DNA of 64,000 nt from Crossiella cryophila (GTDB lineage: Bacteria > Actinomycetota > Actinomycetes > Mycobacteriales > Pseudonocardiaceae): assembly GCF_014204915.1 (NCBI RefSeq), contig NZ_JACHMH010000001.1, positions 8,643,501 to 8,707,500 of the forward strand, read 5' to 3'. The position numbers and the translations under genes were made by a program. The number at the start of each line of letters is the position of its first letter. Position 1 is the first letter of the stretch. Below are positions 33,497 through 41,858 of the stretch, piece after piece. The notes under the pieces were generated by a model, which saw only the letters and a program-made list of their open reading frames with translations, searched no databases and was not told the DNA's origin.

Positions 33497-34635
33497 GCCG
33501 CGTCCCTGGCCGAGCTGAGGTGGCCGAGGATGGTCTCCACGGTGCTGGTCCGCGAGGGCGGGTGGAAGGCGACCGCGTGCGCGGCGGCGACCAGGTAGGC
33601 CACCTCACTGGCGGAGATGAAGGCCATGCCGCCCAACAGTTCCGCGGCCAGCGAGGCGGTGCCGGTGACCAGGTGTTGCACGGTGTGCCTGGCGACCAGG
33701 GCCGCGCCCAGGGTGTCCACGCCGGTCTCGCCGGCGTCGATCCGCCGGGCCAGGCCCTCGGTGAGCAGGGCGGCGGACTGGTGCCGGATGAGCAGCGCGG
33801 CCCGGTCCGCGGCACTGCCCCGGCCGCGGTGCAGCACCCGGTCCACCAGCGCTCCGGCGAGTCCACTGTAGACGGAGCAGACGCTGAGCTGGAACCAGAT
33901 CAGGCCGAGGATCTGGAGTTCCAGCATCCGCCCGGCCAGCTCCGGGGTGGTGCGGACGAGCTGGTCCTCGGTGAGGAAGACGTCGGTGAGCCGCACCTCG
34001 TGACTTTCCGCACCCGCCAGGGCGAAGGTGGACCAGAACGGGTGCACGGACAGGCCGGTGGTCAGCGCGGGCATCAGGATCAGCCCGAAGTCGCTCTCAC
34101 CCTCGCCGGTGGGCACGGCCACGCTGGCGGAGAGCAGGTCCATCGACCGGGACAGGCTGCACGGCTTCTTGACGCCGTTGACCAGGTAGCCACCGTCCAC
34201 GCGTTCGGCACGCAGGGTGGGGCGCAGGATGTCCTGGTCGGTGTTGCCCTCGGCGAAGCCGGAGGCAAGCAGCAGCCGGTCGGCCGCGATCCGGTGCAGC
34301 AACGTGGGATCGAGGCCGACCTGATCGCCGATGGCGGCGGTCATCGAGTACAGGGTGCCGATGGAGAAGTGGTGCATCATGGTGGCCACCGCCATGGACG
34401 GGGCCAGTGCGCCCAGGGCCCGCATGACGTGCATGGCCTGCACCGCGGTGCCGCCGCTACCGCCGTATTCCTTGGGTACCACGAGGTTGGTGCCGTTGCA
34501 GGCGCGGAAGAGCTGGATGGCCTTGCCGTCGTCGGCCTCCCGTTCGGCCAGGCTGAGCCCGGCCAGTTCCGCACGCAGGCCGGGGGCCAGTTCGTCGCAG
34601 ACGTCCCGGTCGGCGGCCATGAACTGTAGATCCAT
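33493..34635 (-). CDS. Acyl-CoA dehydrogenase-like flavoprotein
   Basis: A 380-aa member of the acyl-CoA dehydrogenase family. Recognisable segments are LVVPKEYGGSGGTAVQAMHV, LASGFAEGNTDQDIL, GGYLVNGVKKPCSLSRSMD and a helical C-terminus. The usual catalytic Glu context could not be fixed by eye, so it may oxidise an unusual acyl-ACP, desaturate an amine-bearing chain, or be an N-hydroxylating relative, since some flavin N-hydroxylases share this fold (inference). It begins directly after the aldehyde dehydrogenase stop and overlaps the aminotransferase by ATGA. Confidence 0.88.
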   Translation of the reverse strand: MDLQFMAADRDVCDELAPGLRAELAGLSLAEREADDGKAIQLFRACNGTNLVVPKEYGGSGGTAVQAMHVMRALGALAPSMAVATMMHHFSIGTLYSMTAAIGDQVGLDPTLLHRIAADRLLLASGFAEGNTDQDILRPTLRAERVDGGYLVNGVKKPCSLSRSMDLLSASVAVPTGEGESDFGLILMPALTTGLSVHPFWSTFALAGAESHEVRLTDVFLTEDQLVRTTPELAGRMLELQILGLIWFQLSVCSVYSGLAGALVDRVLHRGRGSAADRAALLIRHQSAALLTEGLARRIDAGETGVDTLGAALVARHTVQHLVTGTASLAAELLGGMAFISASEVAYLVAAAHAVAFHPPSRTSTVETILGHLSSARDAA

Positions 34636-36264
34636 TCACGCTCCTGGTTGGGTGATGCGGGTGTACGCCTCGAACACCGCGGCACTGGGCCGCACGTTCT
34701 CCGCGACGGACACGCCCTGCAGGTGGGTGGTGCGCAGCACCAGGTAGTTGGCCTCGCCGAAGGCGCCGCCGGTGAGTCCGGTGCCGCCGTGGGTGGGCAG
34801 GTAGGGCAGGAACCCGATGTGCGAGTCGTTGACCTTGAGCAGCCCGCCGTTGCCGACCCTGGCCAGGAACTGCTCGATGACGTCCTTGTCCTTGGCCCAC
34901 AACGAGTTGCGCAGTCCGTACCGGTTGCTGTCGACGAAGGCGAGGATCTGGTCCAGGAGTTCCTCATCGGGCGCCGGTGCGGGCACAACTACAGGCAGCA
35001 GCGGGAAGAAGGTCTCCTCGCGCACCGCGGTCAGTTCCCGGGAGGTGTCCAGTCCGTCCACCCGCAACACGGTGGGCGCGAGGAACGGCCCGGTCTCGGA
35101 CAGTTCGCCGTCGACCTCCAGGCGTCCGCCACCGCAGACGAGCTGGGCGCCACGAGCGAGCGCGTCCTCGACCACGGTGCCGAAGCGTTCGGCCCGTAAC
35201 ACCGGGGAGAGCAGCACATCGGGTTCGTCGGGGTAGCCGGGGCGCAGCGCGGTGACCGCGGTGTGCAGCCTGGCGATCAGCTCGTCGGCGATGTCGGGGT
35301 GCACCACGGCCTGGTTGGGCACCATGCAGATCTGCCCGGAGCCGTAGAAGCATTCGGTGAGGGCTTCCACGGCCAGGTCGAGGTCGGCGTCCCGCCAGAT
35401 GACCACGCAGTCGTTGCCCGCCAGTTCCAGGATCGGCTTCTTACCGGCCGCGATGCAGTCCCGCTCCAGCTCCAGACCGCGTTCCACCCCACCGGTGTAG
35501 AAGATGTCGTCCACCAGCGGATCGGCCAGCCAGCCACGCAACGCGGGTCCGGGCCGTCCGCAGAACACGTTGAGCACTCCGGGCGGGGCACCGACATCGG
35601 CCAGCGCGGGCACCACGTACTCGCGCAGCACGTACATGACCCCGAACGGCGCACTGCGCGGCGCCCGCACCACCACGGTGTTGCCGGCCATCAACGCGGT
35701 CGCCCCGAACAACGCACTGGTGGCCGGCGCGTTCTGCGGCGGGTTCACGCACACCACGCCATCGGGCCTGCGCCGCAACAACAATCGCCGATCCCCGTGC
35801 CGGAACTCCTGTTCCAGCTGCCCGGCCAGCCAGCCCACGGTCTCCTGGCTGGCCACCGACAACATCCCGGCCACCTGCCACTCGGCCAGCGGCCGCGGAT
35901 TCCCCTCCGCGATGAGCACATCCACCAGTTCCTTGTGCCCCAGCAGGATCCGCTCCCGCAACGCCAGTGCCAACTCCACCCTGGTCGCCAACGGCGTCGC
36001 ACCCCAGACGGGTGCGGCTGCCGCGGCGGCGGCCACGGCGGCGGCCATGGTGTCCTCATCGGCGAGCGCACACCGCCCCACCACCCGGTCGGCGACGGTG
36101 GCCGGGTCGAGCTGTCCTTGTTCGAGGCGCCGCTTGAGGGTGAGGCTGCCGAACAGGTCGGTGAGGATCGGCCGCGCGCCCACGGTGTAGACGTAGCGGT
36201 CGGAGTCGACCTCCTTTCCGGCCACATAGGACAGATAAGTGGGCACCGGAACCGCTGGCCTCAT
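34636..36264 (-). CDS. Aldehyde dehydrogenase-family acyl reductase
   Basis: NAD(P)-dependent aldehyde dehydrogenase superfamily protein, 542 aa from ATG 36264 with GAGAGGG upstream. Key parts: PPQNAPATSALFGATALMAGN (substrate/cofactor loop), catalytic Cys in YGSGQICMVPNQ, Glu region LELAGNDCVVI, and EETFFPLLPVV. In this cluster it most plausibly reduces the ACP- or CoA-bound acyl group to the aldehyde used by the aminotransferase; oxidation of an aldehyde is the alternative. The 71-bp gap before it contains a GTGGATAC half-site like those near the TetR gene, so an internal promoter is possible. Confidence 0.9.
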   Translation of the reverse strand: MRPAVPVPTYLSYVAGKEVDSDRYVYTVGARPILTDLFGSLTLKRRLEQGQLDPATVADRVVGRCALADEDTMAAAVAAAAAAAPVWGATPLATRVELALALRERILLGHKELVDVLIAEGNPRPLAEWQVAGMLSVASQETVGWLAGQLEQEFRHGDRRLLLRRRPDGVVCVNPPQNAPATSALFGATALMAGNTVVVRAPRSAPFGVMYVLREYVVPALADVGAPPGVLNVFCGRPGPALRGWLADPLVDDIFYTGGVERGLELERDCIAAGKKPILELAGNDCVVIWRDADLDLAVEALTECFYGSGQICMVPNQAVVHPDIADELIARLHTAVTALRPGYPDEPDVLLSPVLRAERFGTVVEDALARGAQLVCGGGRLEVDGELSETGPFLAPTVLRVDGLDTSRELTAVREETFFPLLPVVVPAPAPDEELLDQILAFVDSNRYGLRNSLWAKDKDVIEQFLARVGNGGLLKVNDSHIGFLPYLPTHGGTGLTGGAFGEANYLVLRTTHLQGVSVAENVRPSAAVFEAYTRITQPGA

Positions 36265-36318
36265 CGGGTTTCCCTCTCCACTGGCGTTGTCACCTTCACA
36301 GTGGCGCTCCGGAGCCGC

Positions 36319-36326
36319 GTGGATAC
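36319..36326. promoter_or_regulatory. GTGGATAC half-site in the only gap of the cluster
   Basis: GTGGATAC at 36319-36326 lies between the DUF2156 gene and the aldehyde dehydrogenase gene. The same octamer occurs on the minus strand at 41794-41801, with GCGGATAC at 41749-41756, both in the TetR divergent region. It may be a shared operator half-site. Confidence 0.35.
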
Positions 36327-36335
36327 AGCCGGACA

Positions 36336-37322
36336 TCACAGTGCGCCGATCAACCGGAGCAGCTGCCAGCCCGCGCCCAGGCTCAGCCCGTGCTCGAAGG
36401 CCAGGTACTCCGGTTCGATGTGGTGTGGCGCCCACTTGGTCTTGAAGCGTTCCTGGGTGCGGGCGGAGTACAGCCAGCGTTCCCGCCCGGCCACCTGGCG
36501 CATGAGGCGATGCAGGATTCCGTTGTCCGCGCCGGGGATCCGGTGTTCCGGGTGCAACCGCACGAACGGGGTGAAGCCCAGGTGCAGCCAGCCCGCGCCC
36601 TCCTCCCGGAACACCTCGGCGGCCGTGGCGATGATCGACTCGATCGCGCCGGTGGGGGCTTCCGGGTGGCGGCGGGTCAGGTCGTAGAGCCAGCCGGGGC
36701 GTGGGCCGTACACCGGGGAGAAGGAGATGTAGGCGACGATCCGGCCGGCCGCCCTGGCCACGAACAGCCTGCGGTGTTCCGCGCCCCGGCCGCCGCGTTC
36801 ACCGACCATGAAACCGAGCTGTTTCACCGCGCGGCCCTTGGCCCGCAACCACACCTGGTCGATCGCGGCCAGCAGCACGGCCAGTTCGGCGTCCATTGTG
36901 GACTCCTCGGTGACCGCGACGCCTGCCCGTCTGGCCTGGGACAGCCGGTTGCGGGTTTCGGCGAGTTTGCCGCCGCGCAGGGTGAACCGGGCCAGGTCGA
37001 TGCTGAAGGAGACGCCGAGCTGGTTGACCGCGTAGCCGAGTTCGGCGCAGGCCGTGGCCTCTTCGCGGAGTAGTTGCACCGCGGTGATCCGGCGGCGTTG
37101 CCGGGCGGCGAACTCGCGGAAGGCCGCGGTGAGCGCGGGCTGGTCGGCTTCGGCCGCGCACGGTCCGGTGAGCTGCACCAGGTGTCTGCGGCCCGCGGGG
37201 CGGTAGGCGATGAGGCCCTTGAGGTCCGGGGTCTGGAAGTGTTCGGTGTCCTGGTTGTAGGCCAGGAAGGCGCTGGAGCCGCGGCCGTGCGCGCGCAGCA
37301 GGTCGAGGGCGGTGGTGGTCAC
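36336..37322 (-). CDS. DUF2156 aminoacyl-tRNA-dependent transferase-like protein
   Basis: A 328-aa soluble protein of the lysyl-phosphatidylglycerol synthase C-terminal (DUF2156, double-GNAT) family. Diagnostic segments: GKLAETRNRLSQARRAGVAV, IDQVWLRAKGRAVKQLGFMV, and GWLYDLTRRHPEAPTGAIES. Relatives transfer an amino acid from aminoacyl-tRNA to a lipid head group; the valanimycin enzyme VlmA, which seryl-esterifies a hydroxylamine, belongs here as I recall. Placed among amine-forming genes, it may acylate an N-hydroxylated fatty amine with an amino acid. The start GTG 37322 overlaps the membrane-protein stop (GTGA). No aminoacyl-tRNA synthetase lies in the window. Confidence 0.88.
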   Translation of the reverse strand: MTTTALDLLRAHGRGSSAFLAYNQDTEHFQTPDLKGLIAYRPAGRRHLVQLTGPCAAEADQPALTAAFREFAARQRRRITAVQLLREEATACAELGYAVNQLGVSFSIDLARFTLRGGKLAETRNRLSQARRAGVAVTEESTMDAELAVLLAAIDQVWLRAKGRAVKQLGFMVGERGGRGAEHRRLFVARAAGRIVAYISFSPVYGPRPGWLYDLTRRHPEAPTGAIESIIATAAEVFREEGAGWLHLGFTPFVRLHPEHRIPGADNGILHRLMRQVAGRERWLYSARTQERFKTKWAPHHIEPEYLAFEHGLSLGAGWQLLRLIGAL

Positions 37323-37768
37323 GTCGTCCGCCCGGACACCGCGGCGGCGAGCCGGATGTAGGCCGGGTGCGGGCTGGGTTCGAAGGACACCGCGAACGGC
37401 TTGAGGAAGTTGCCGAGCAGGCCGCGGTCGCCGCACAGGTGGATCGGGATGGCCAGCAGCGCCCACTCCGGGCGGACCAGCCAGGCCCACAGGAACGCGA
37501 CGAGTCCGGCGGTGACGAAGCTGTGTGCCAGGTTGTAGGCCACGTAGAAACCGCGGTGGATCTTGCCGGACCTGCTGCGGTGGAAGGCGATCAGGCCGGG
37601 CAGGTAGCCGATGACGTCGATGTAGGCGAACAGGATCAGCGCCGGGATCAGCCGCACCTCCTGCCAGTGCGTGATGAACAGCGTCGTGCACAGGCCGAGC
37701 GCGGCCAGATACTCCAGTCGCAGCAGGCGGTAGGTGGTGCGGGTCTCGAACAGGTTGCGCGGATCCAC
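37319..37768 (-). CDS. Small multi-spanning membrane protein of unknown function
   Basis: A 149-aa protein with about four membrane helices (LEYLAALGLCTTLFITHW, LIPALILFAYIDVIGYLPGL, AHSFVTAGLVAFLWAWL, WALLAIPIHLCG). Charged or metal-binding-type residues sit at helix ends: HWQE, AFHRSRSGKIHRGFYVAYN, NLAHS, HLCGDRG. Clustered His, Glu and Asp hint at a membrane metalloenzyme. Valanimycin-type clusters also pair a VlmA-like protein with a small integral membrane protein (VlmO), so this may be a functional analogue (inference). It is coupled to the DUF2156 gene by GTGA and starts 3 nt after the P450 stop. Confidence 0.8.
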   Translation of the reverse strand: MDPRNLFETRTTYRLLRLEYLAALGLCTTLFITHWQEVRLIPALILFAYIDVIGYLPGLIAFHRSRSGKIHRGFYVAYNLAHSFVTAGLVAFLWAWLVRPEWALLAIPIHLCGDRGLLGNFLKPFAVSFEPSPHPAYIRLAAAVSGRTT

Positions 37769-37771
37769 GCC

Positions 37772-38995
37772 TCAGCCTTCCGGGGTGAACACGATGGGCA
37801 GGGACAGCGGGGCGCGGCCGATGCCGGGCATCCACTCCAGGTCCGCGTACCGGGCGGCCAGCCGCAGATCGGGCAGCCGGGCGAACAACCGGCCCAGCGC
37901 GGTGCGCACCTCGACCCTGGCCAATTGCGCGCCAAGGCAGTAGTGGCTGCCGTGGCCCAGGCCGAGATGCTGGTTGGCGTCGGCGCGGGAGAGGTCGAAG
38001 GCGTCGGGGTCGGTGAACCGGCGTGGGTCCCGGTTGGCCGCGCCCAGCGACACCAGCACCCGCTCGCCCTTGCCGACCGCGACCCCGCCGATCACGGTGT
38101 CCTGCTTGGCCCAGCGCATGGTGGACAGCTCGGCAGGCCCCTCGAACCGCAGTGCCTCCTCGACGAGATTGCCGACCAGGTCCGGGTTCGCCCGGAAGGC
38201 GGCGAGCTGCTCGGGGTGGCGCAGCAGTGCGAGGGTGGCGTTGGCGATCAGCCCGGCGGTGGTGACGTGTCCGGCCAGGAACAGCAGCAGCGCGTTGGCC
38301 AGCAGCTCCTCGTCGGTGAGCCGCTGTTCCTGGTCCCTGGCCTCGACCATGGCGCTGATCAGGTCGTCGCCGGGCTCGTTCTTCTTGGCCGCGATCAGCT
38401 TGGCCATGTACTCGTTCAGCCCGGCCAGCGCGGCCGCGGCCCGCTCCCTGGTCTCCGGGGTGAAGCCGACGTAGTCGTGTGCCAGCTCGAAGAAGGCGTC
38501 CCGGTCCTCTTCCGGCACGCCGAGCAGTTCGCCGATCATGCCCACCGGCAGCCGCAACGCGAAGTCCCGCATCAGATCGGCCTGCCCGCGGGCGGCGAAC
38601 TCGTCGATCAGCCGGTCCGCGCTGTCGGCCAGTTTGTCGTGCAGGGCGTCCATCCGGCGGCGGGTGAACGCACTGCCCACCAGCCTGCGCAGCCGGTCGT
38701 GGTCGGGCGGGTCCAGGTTGAGCATGCTGGCGCCCATGCTCGGTGAGAGCCCGTCGGTGGACTCGGCGTCGTAGCGGCTTTCCTTGCTCAGCAACGGATC
38801 GGTCAGCGCCTGCCGGACCTCCTCGTACCCGGTGACCAGCCAGGCGGTCAGCCCGGTCGGCAGGGTCAGGTAGCGCACCGGGGACACCGCGCGCAGCCGC
38901 GCGTAGGACGGGTAGGGGTCGCGCTGGTAGTCCGCGTCGAACAACGCGGCGTCGGCCGGATCCGGCCTGACCGGGCATCTTTCCATTGTGGACAC
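37772..38995 (-). CDS. Cytochrome P450 with atypical I-helix
   Basis: Soluble bacterial P450, 407 aa. The heme ligand is Cys353 in LGLGHGSHYCLGAQLAR and the ExxR motif is Glu280-Arg283. The I-helix reads LFLAGHVTTAG: the acidic residue before the conserved Thr (normally AGxE/DT) is Val244, and the Phe that starts the heme loop is Leu. Loss of the acid suggests altered proton delivery, as in P450s with non-standard chemistry. It starts with GTG directly after the oxidoreductase stop. Role in the cluster: oxidation of the acyl or amine chain (inference). Confidence 0.93.
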   Translation of the reverse strand: MSTMERCPVRPDPADAALFDADYQRDPYPSYARLRAVSPVRYLTLPTGLTAWLVTGYEEVRQALTDPLLSKESRYDAESTDGLSPSMGASMLNLDPPDHDRLRRLVGSAFTRRRMDALHDKLADSADRLIDEFAARGQADLMRDFALRLPVGMIGELLGVPEEDRDAFFELAHDYVGFTPETRERAAAALAGLNEYMAKLIAAKKNEPGDDLISAMVEARDQEQRLTDEELLANALLLFLAGHVTTAGLIANATLALLRHPEQLAAFRANPDLVGNLVEEALRFEGPAELSTMRWAKQDTVIGGVAVGKGERVLVSLGAANRDPRRFTDPDAFDLSRADANQHLGLGHGSHYCLGAQLARVEVRTALGRLFARLPDLRLAARYADLEWMPGIGRAPLSLPIVFTPEG

Positions 38996-40357
38996 TCATT
39001 TCCCGTCGCGGCCGAAGCGAAGCGGCGCGCAACGTCCGGTGTGCAGTGAACGTCGGTCGGTGAGCTGGAGGAAGGTCTGGCGCAGCGGGTAACGCAACCG
39101 GTCGAACACCGGTGCGGGTCTCGCTCCGCTCCGGTGCCAGGGCACGGTGGGCGGGGGTAGGGGTTTGCCGTGCAGGGCGGCGGCGAGCTGGCCGCTGAGC
39201 CAGCCCGCGGAGTGCAGGGCGGGGGCGATGCCGCGGCCGTTCCAGCCGCCGGCGAACCACACTCCCGGTTCGACCTGCCCGACGATCGGCATCCAGTCCG
39301 GGGTGGCGCCGCTGACCCCGGCCCAGGACCGGGCGATCCGCACCTCGGCCAGTCCCGGGAACAGTTGGCGCAGTTCACGTTCGAGGCGTCGCCAGGTGCC
39401 AGCGGAGACCGGGGGCTGGGTACCGGGGCTGGTGCGCGGGTTGGCGGCACGGCCGCCGCCGAGGATGAGACGGCCGTCCGGGCTGAGCCGCACGTAGTTG
39501 AAGAAGGCCCGCGAGTCCAGGACCAGATCCCCTGGCCGCAGCGCGAGTCCGGCGAGCTGGGCGGCGGAGAGTGGTTCGGTGCACAGGGCCTGGGAGCGGA
39601 ACGGGACGATGGGCAGCTTCACCAGTCCGGCCGCGCGGGTGTAGCCGTCGATGGCCAGGACCACCTGGGCCGCGTCCACCTCGCCCCGGTTGGTGCGCAC
39701 CCGCACCCGCTCCCCCGGCTCGATCGAGCGCACCGGCGAGCCCTCGTACACCTCGACGCCGCGGGCCGACAACACCTCACGCAGTCCCCGGCACAACCGA
39801 AGCGGGTCGAGCTGGTACAGCGGCGCGACCCGCAACGCTCCGAATCCCCCTTGCAGGCCAAGGGTTTCCGCCGCCTCACGCGCGGAAAGCCAGTCGGCCC
39901 GCATGCCGAGGCGGTTCATCTCGGGCAGGTCGTCGGTGTAGCGCCGGACGTGCTGGGCGGTGACCGGGAGCTGGTACATCCGGCCGCGCACCAGATCGCA
40001 GTCGATGTCCTCGCCGGTGACCAGTTCCCGCAACGCCGCCATGCCCTCCAGCGAGGCGCGGGTGAGCGCGTCGGCCGCGGCGGGTCCGACCCGCTTGTGC
40101 AGCAACCGCATCGAGCCCCACACACCGGGCCTGGCCAGTCCGGTGCTGTGCCCGGTCGCGCCGCCGCCGACCAGCACGGCCTCCAGCAACATGATCCGCG
40201 CCGAGGGCAGTTCAGCGCGCAGCCGGTGCGCCAGGGACAGTCCGGCGATCCCGCCGCCCACCACCACGATGTCCGCGCGGTGCCTGCCGATCAGCGGCGG
40301 CAGCGCGGGTTCCACCGGCTGCCCGGCACCCCAGGGCGAGGTACGCGCGAGGCTCAT
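38996..40357 (-). CDS. FAD-dependent oxidoreductase (DAO family)
   Basis: A 453-aa D-amino-acid-oxidase/glycine-oxidase-type flavoprotein. The FAD fingerprint is DIVVVGGGIAGLSLAHRL, followed by EAVLVGGGATGHSTGLARPG. The distal FAD region is WAGVSGATPDWMPIVGQVEP and WFAGGWNGRGIAPALHSAGW. Enzymes of this family oxidise C-N bonds of amines. In this cluster it could oxidise an amine, hydrazine or imine intermediate. Starts and stops touch or overlap neighbours (ATGA at 40357), so it is expressed with the monooxygenase and P450. Confidence 0.92.
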   Translation of the reverse strand: MSLARTSPWGAGQPVEPALPPLIGRHRADIVVVGGGIAGLSLAHRLRAELPSARIMLLEAVLVGGGATGHSTGLARPGVWGSMRLLHKRVGPAAADALTRASLEGMAALRELVTGEDIDCDLVRGRMYQLPVTAQHVRRYTDDLPEMNRLGMRADWLSAREAAETLGLQGGFGALRVAPLYQLDPLRLCRGLREVLSARGVEVYEGSPVRSIEPGERVRVRTNRGEVDAAQVVLAIDGYTRAAGLVKLPIVPFRSQALCTEPLSAAQLAGLALRPGDLVLDSRAFFNYVRLSPDGRLILGGGRAANPRTSPGTQPPVSAGTWRRLERELRQLFPGLAEVRIARSWAGVSGATPDWMPIVGQVEPGVWFAGGWNGRGIAPALHSAGWLSGQLAAALHGKPLPPPTVPWHRSGARPAPVFDRLRYPLRQTFLQLTDRRSLHTGRCAPLRFGRDGK

Positions 40358-41700
40358 CGGAGGGCTCCGGCGAGTTCGGGGTACAGGCTGGGCGCGGCGG
40401 CCGCTCGTTCACGGAAAGCCTTGCGCCGCAACAGGGACAGCCGCAGCAGGTCACCGGCCTCGCGGGCCACCGAGGGCACCGCCGCGCCGGCGAGCACCTG
40501 ACTGAGCGCACCGCGGGCCAGCCGGGTCACGGTGAGCAGGGTGTCCGCGGCCCGCTTGTCCGCCATCACCTCGTCCAGCCTGCGGATGCCGGTGGCGCCC
40601 AGCCCGCGGAAGACCGCCTTGCGCAACGGGCCGACCGGGGCCGCGTCGCCGAGTTCCTGGCTGTACCAGAAGTTGGCCAGTTCGGCCGCGTCCCGCTGCT
40701 GTGCCCAGTGCCGCAACCGTTCCGGCAGTCCGCGCTGATCGTCCCAAGTGGACAGAAGCGCGTCGGCGAGGGCGGCGGAGTTGCGCAGCGCGTCGGTGAT
40801 GCCGTGGCCGATGGTGGCGTCCTTGGCGTGTCCGGCGTCCCCGGCCAGCGCCCAGCCCGGCCCGTAGGGCTGGCGGAAGAAGCACGGGTAGCCGCTCATC
40901 CGGCGCAGCCCGCCGACCGGCTCGCCGCCATGGGCCAGCTCGGCGATCTCCGGACTGACCTGCGCCACCCAGGGCAGCAGCGCGTCCGGGCCGGTGCGCC
41001 GGAAGTCCACCGGATCACCCACCGGGGGTTGCGCGCACAGGTAGTACTCCTGCTCGCCGGTGGGCAGGATGTGCGCCAGCCGCGCGCCGACCCGGTGCCA
41101 CAACAGCGCCCTGGGCAGCCGTTTACCGCGGTAGTACCGCCACACCTGGCCGCGGCCGCTGCGGAAGGTCAGGTACTGCGCGGCCCGCACCCAGCGGGCC
41201 ACCGGCGAACTGCGCCCGTCCGCGCCGACCACCAGGCGGGCCCGCACCGGCCGCACCCGCCCGTCCTGGTCCGCGACCTCCACCCCGGCCACCCGGCCGG
41301 CCGCGTGCACCAGCCCGACCACCGGTCGCCCCAGGTGGATCTGGGCGCCGGCCGCGCGGGCGCGGTCCAGCAGCAGGTTGTCCAGCAGCTCCCGCGGCGG
41401 GCACAGCCCGGGGTCGTGCGGATGCCGGAAGACCAGCCGCAGCTCGTCCAGGCGCACCCGCACCTCGGGCAGCGGTGGCACCCCGGCGGCCAGGAGGTCC
41501 GCGTAGACGCCCTCGGCGCGCAGGTCGGCGGTGCCGTGGAAGATGTGCGTGGACAGCGTCGGCCCGAGTTCCACCGCCCGCTCGTACACCGCCACCCGCA
41601 GTCCGGCCCTGGCCAGCCTGGCCGCCAGCGCGGCGCCCGCGACCCGGCCACCCACCACCGCGACGTCCACTGTGGACGTTGATCTCCCTGACCCCGCCAT
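40354..41700 (-). CDS. FAD-dependent monooxygenase/reductase (PHBH fold)
   Basis: First gene of the cluster operon; 448 aa from ATG 41700, which has AAGGGG 8 nt upstream (a GTG at 41709 is possible). Motifs: FAD-binding VAVVGGRVAGAALAARLARAG, the DG motif VVGADGRSSPVARW, and the GD motif WALAGDAGHAKDATIGHG. Sequence style is between aromatic hydroxylases and geranylgeranyl-reductase or halogenase-like flavoproteins. It may hydroxylate the substrate, possibly on nitrogen (inference). It is divergent from the TetR regulator and probably repressed by it. Confidence 0.9.
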   Translation of the reverse strand: MAGSGRSTSTVDVAVVGGRVAGAALAARLARAGLRVAVYERAVELGPTLSTHIFHGTADLRAEGVYADLLAAGVPPLPEVRVRLDELRLVFRHPHDPGLCPPRELLDNLLLDRARAAGAQIHLGRPVVGLVHAAGRVAGVEVADQDGRVRPVRARLVVGADGRSSPVARWVRAAQYLTFRSGRGQVWRYYRGKRLPRALLWHRVGARLAHILPTGEQEYYLCAQPPVGDPVDFRRTGPDALLPWVAQVSPEIAELAHGGEPVGGLRRMSGYPCFFRQPYGPGWALAGDAGHAKDATIGHGITDALRNSAALADALLSTWDDQRGLPERLRHWAQQRDAAELANFWYSQELGDAAPVGPLRKAVFRGLGATGIRRLDEVMADKRAADTLLTVTRLARGALSQVLAGAAVPSVAREAGDLLRLSLLRRKAFRERAAAAPSLYPELAGALR

Positions 41701-41733
41701 CGCGATCACCCCTTCGTCTCACCGGAACAGAGA

Positions 41734-41805
41734 CCACCCGGTGGCGGAGCGGATACACGTGATCGCACAGCGCGAAAAAGTTGGCGCTACCCGGTATCCA
41801 CCGGG
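41734..41805. promoter_or_regulatory. Candidate TetR operators in the divergent region
   Basis: Two palindromes lie between the cluster operon and the TetR gene: CCACC-C-GGTGG at 41734-41744, and CCCGGT-ATCC-ACCGGG at 41790-41805. The region also has GCGGATAC (41749-41756) and its partner GTATCCAC (41794-41801). A TetR dimer bound here would control both directions. Confidence 0.55.
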
Positions 41806-41858
41806 CCGCCGACCAGCTCTGTTGGGGCAGACAGGGCACAGCCGAGCGCGGAGGAACG

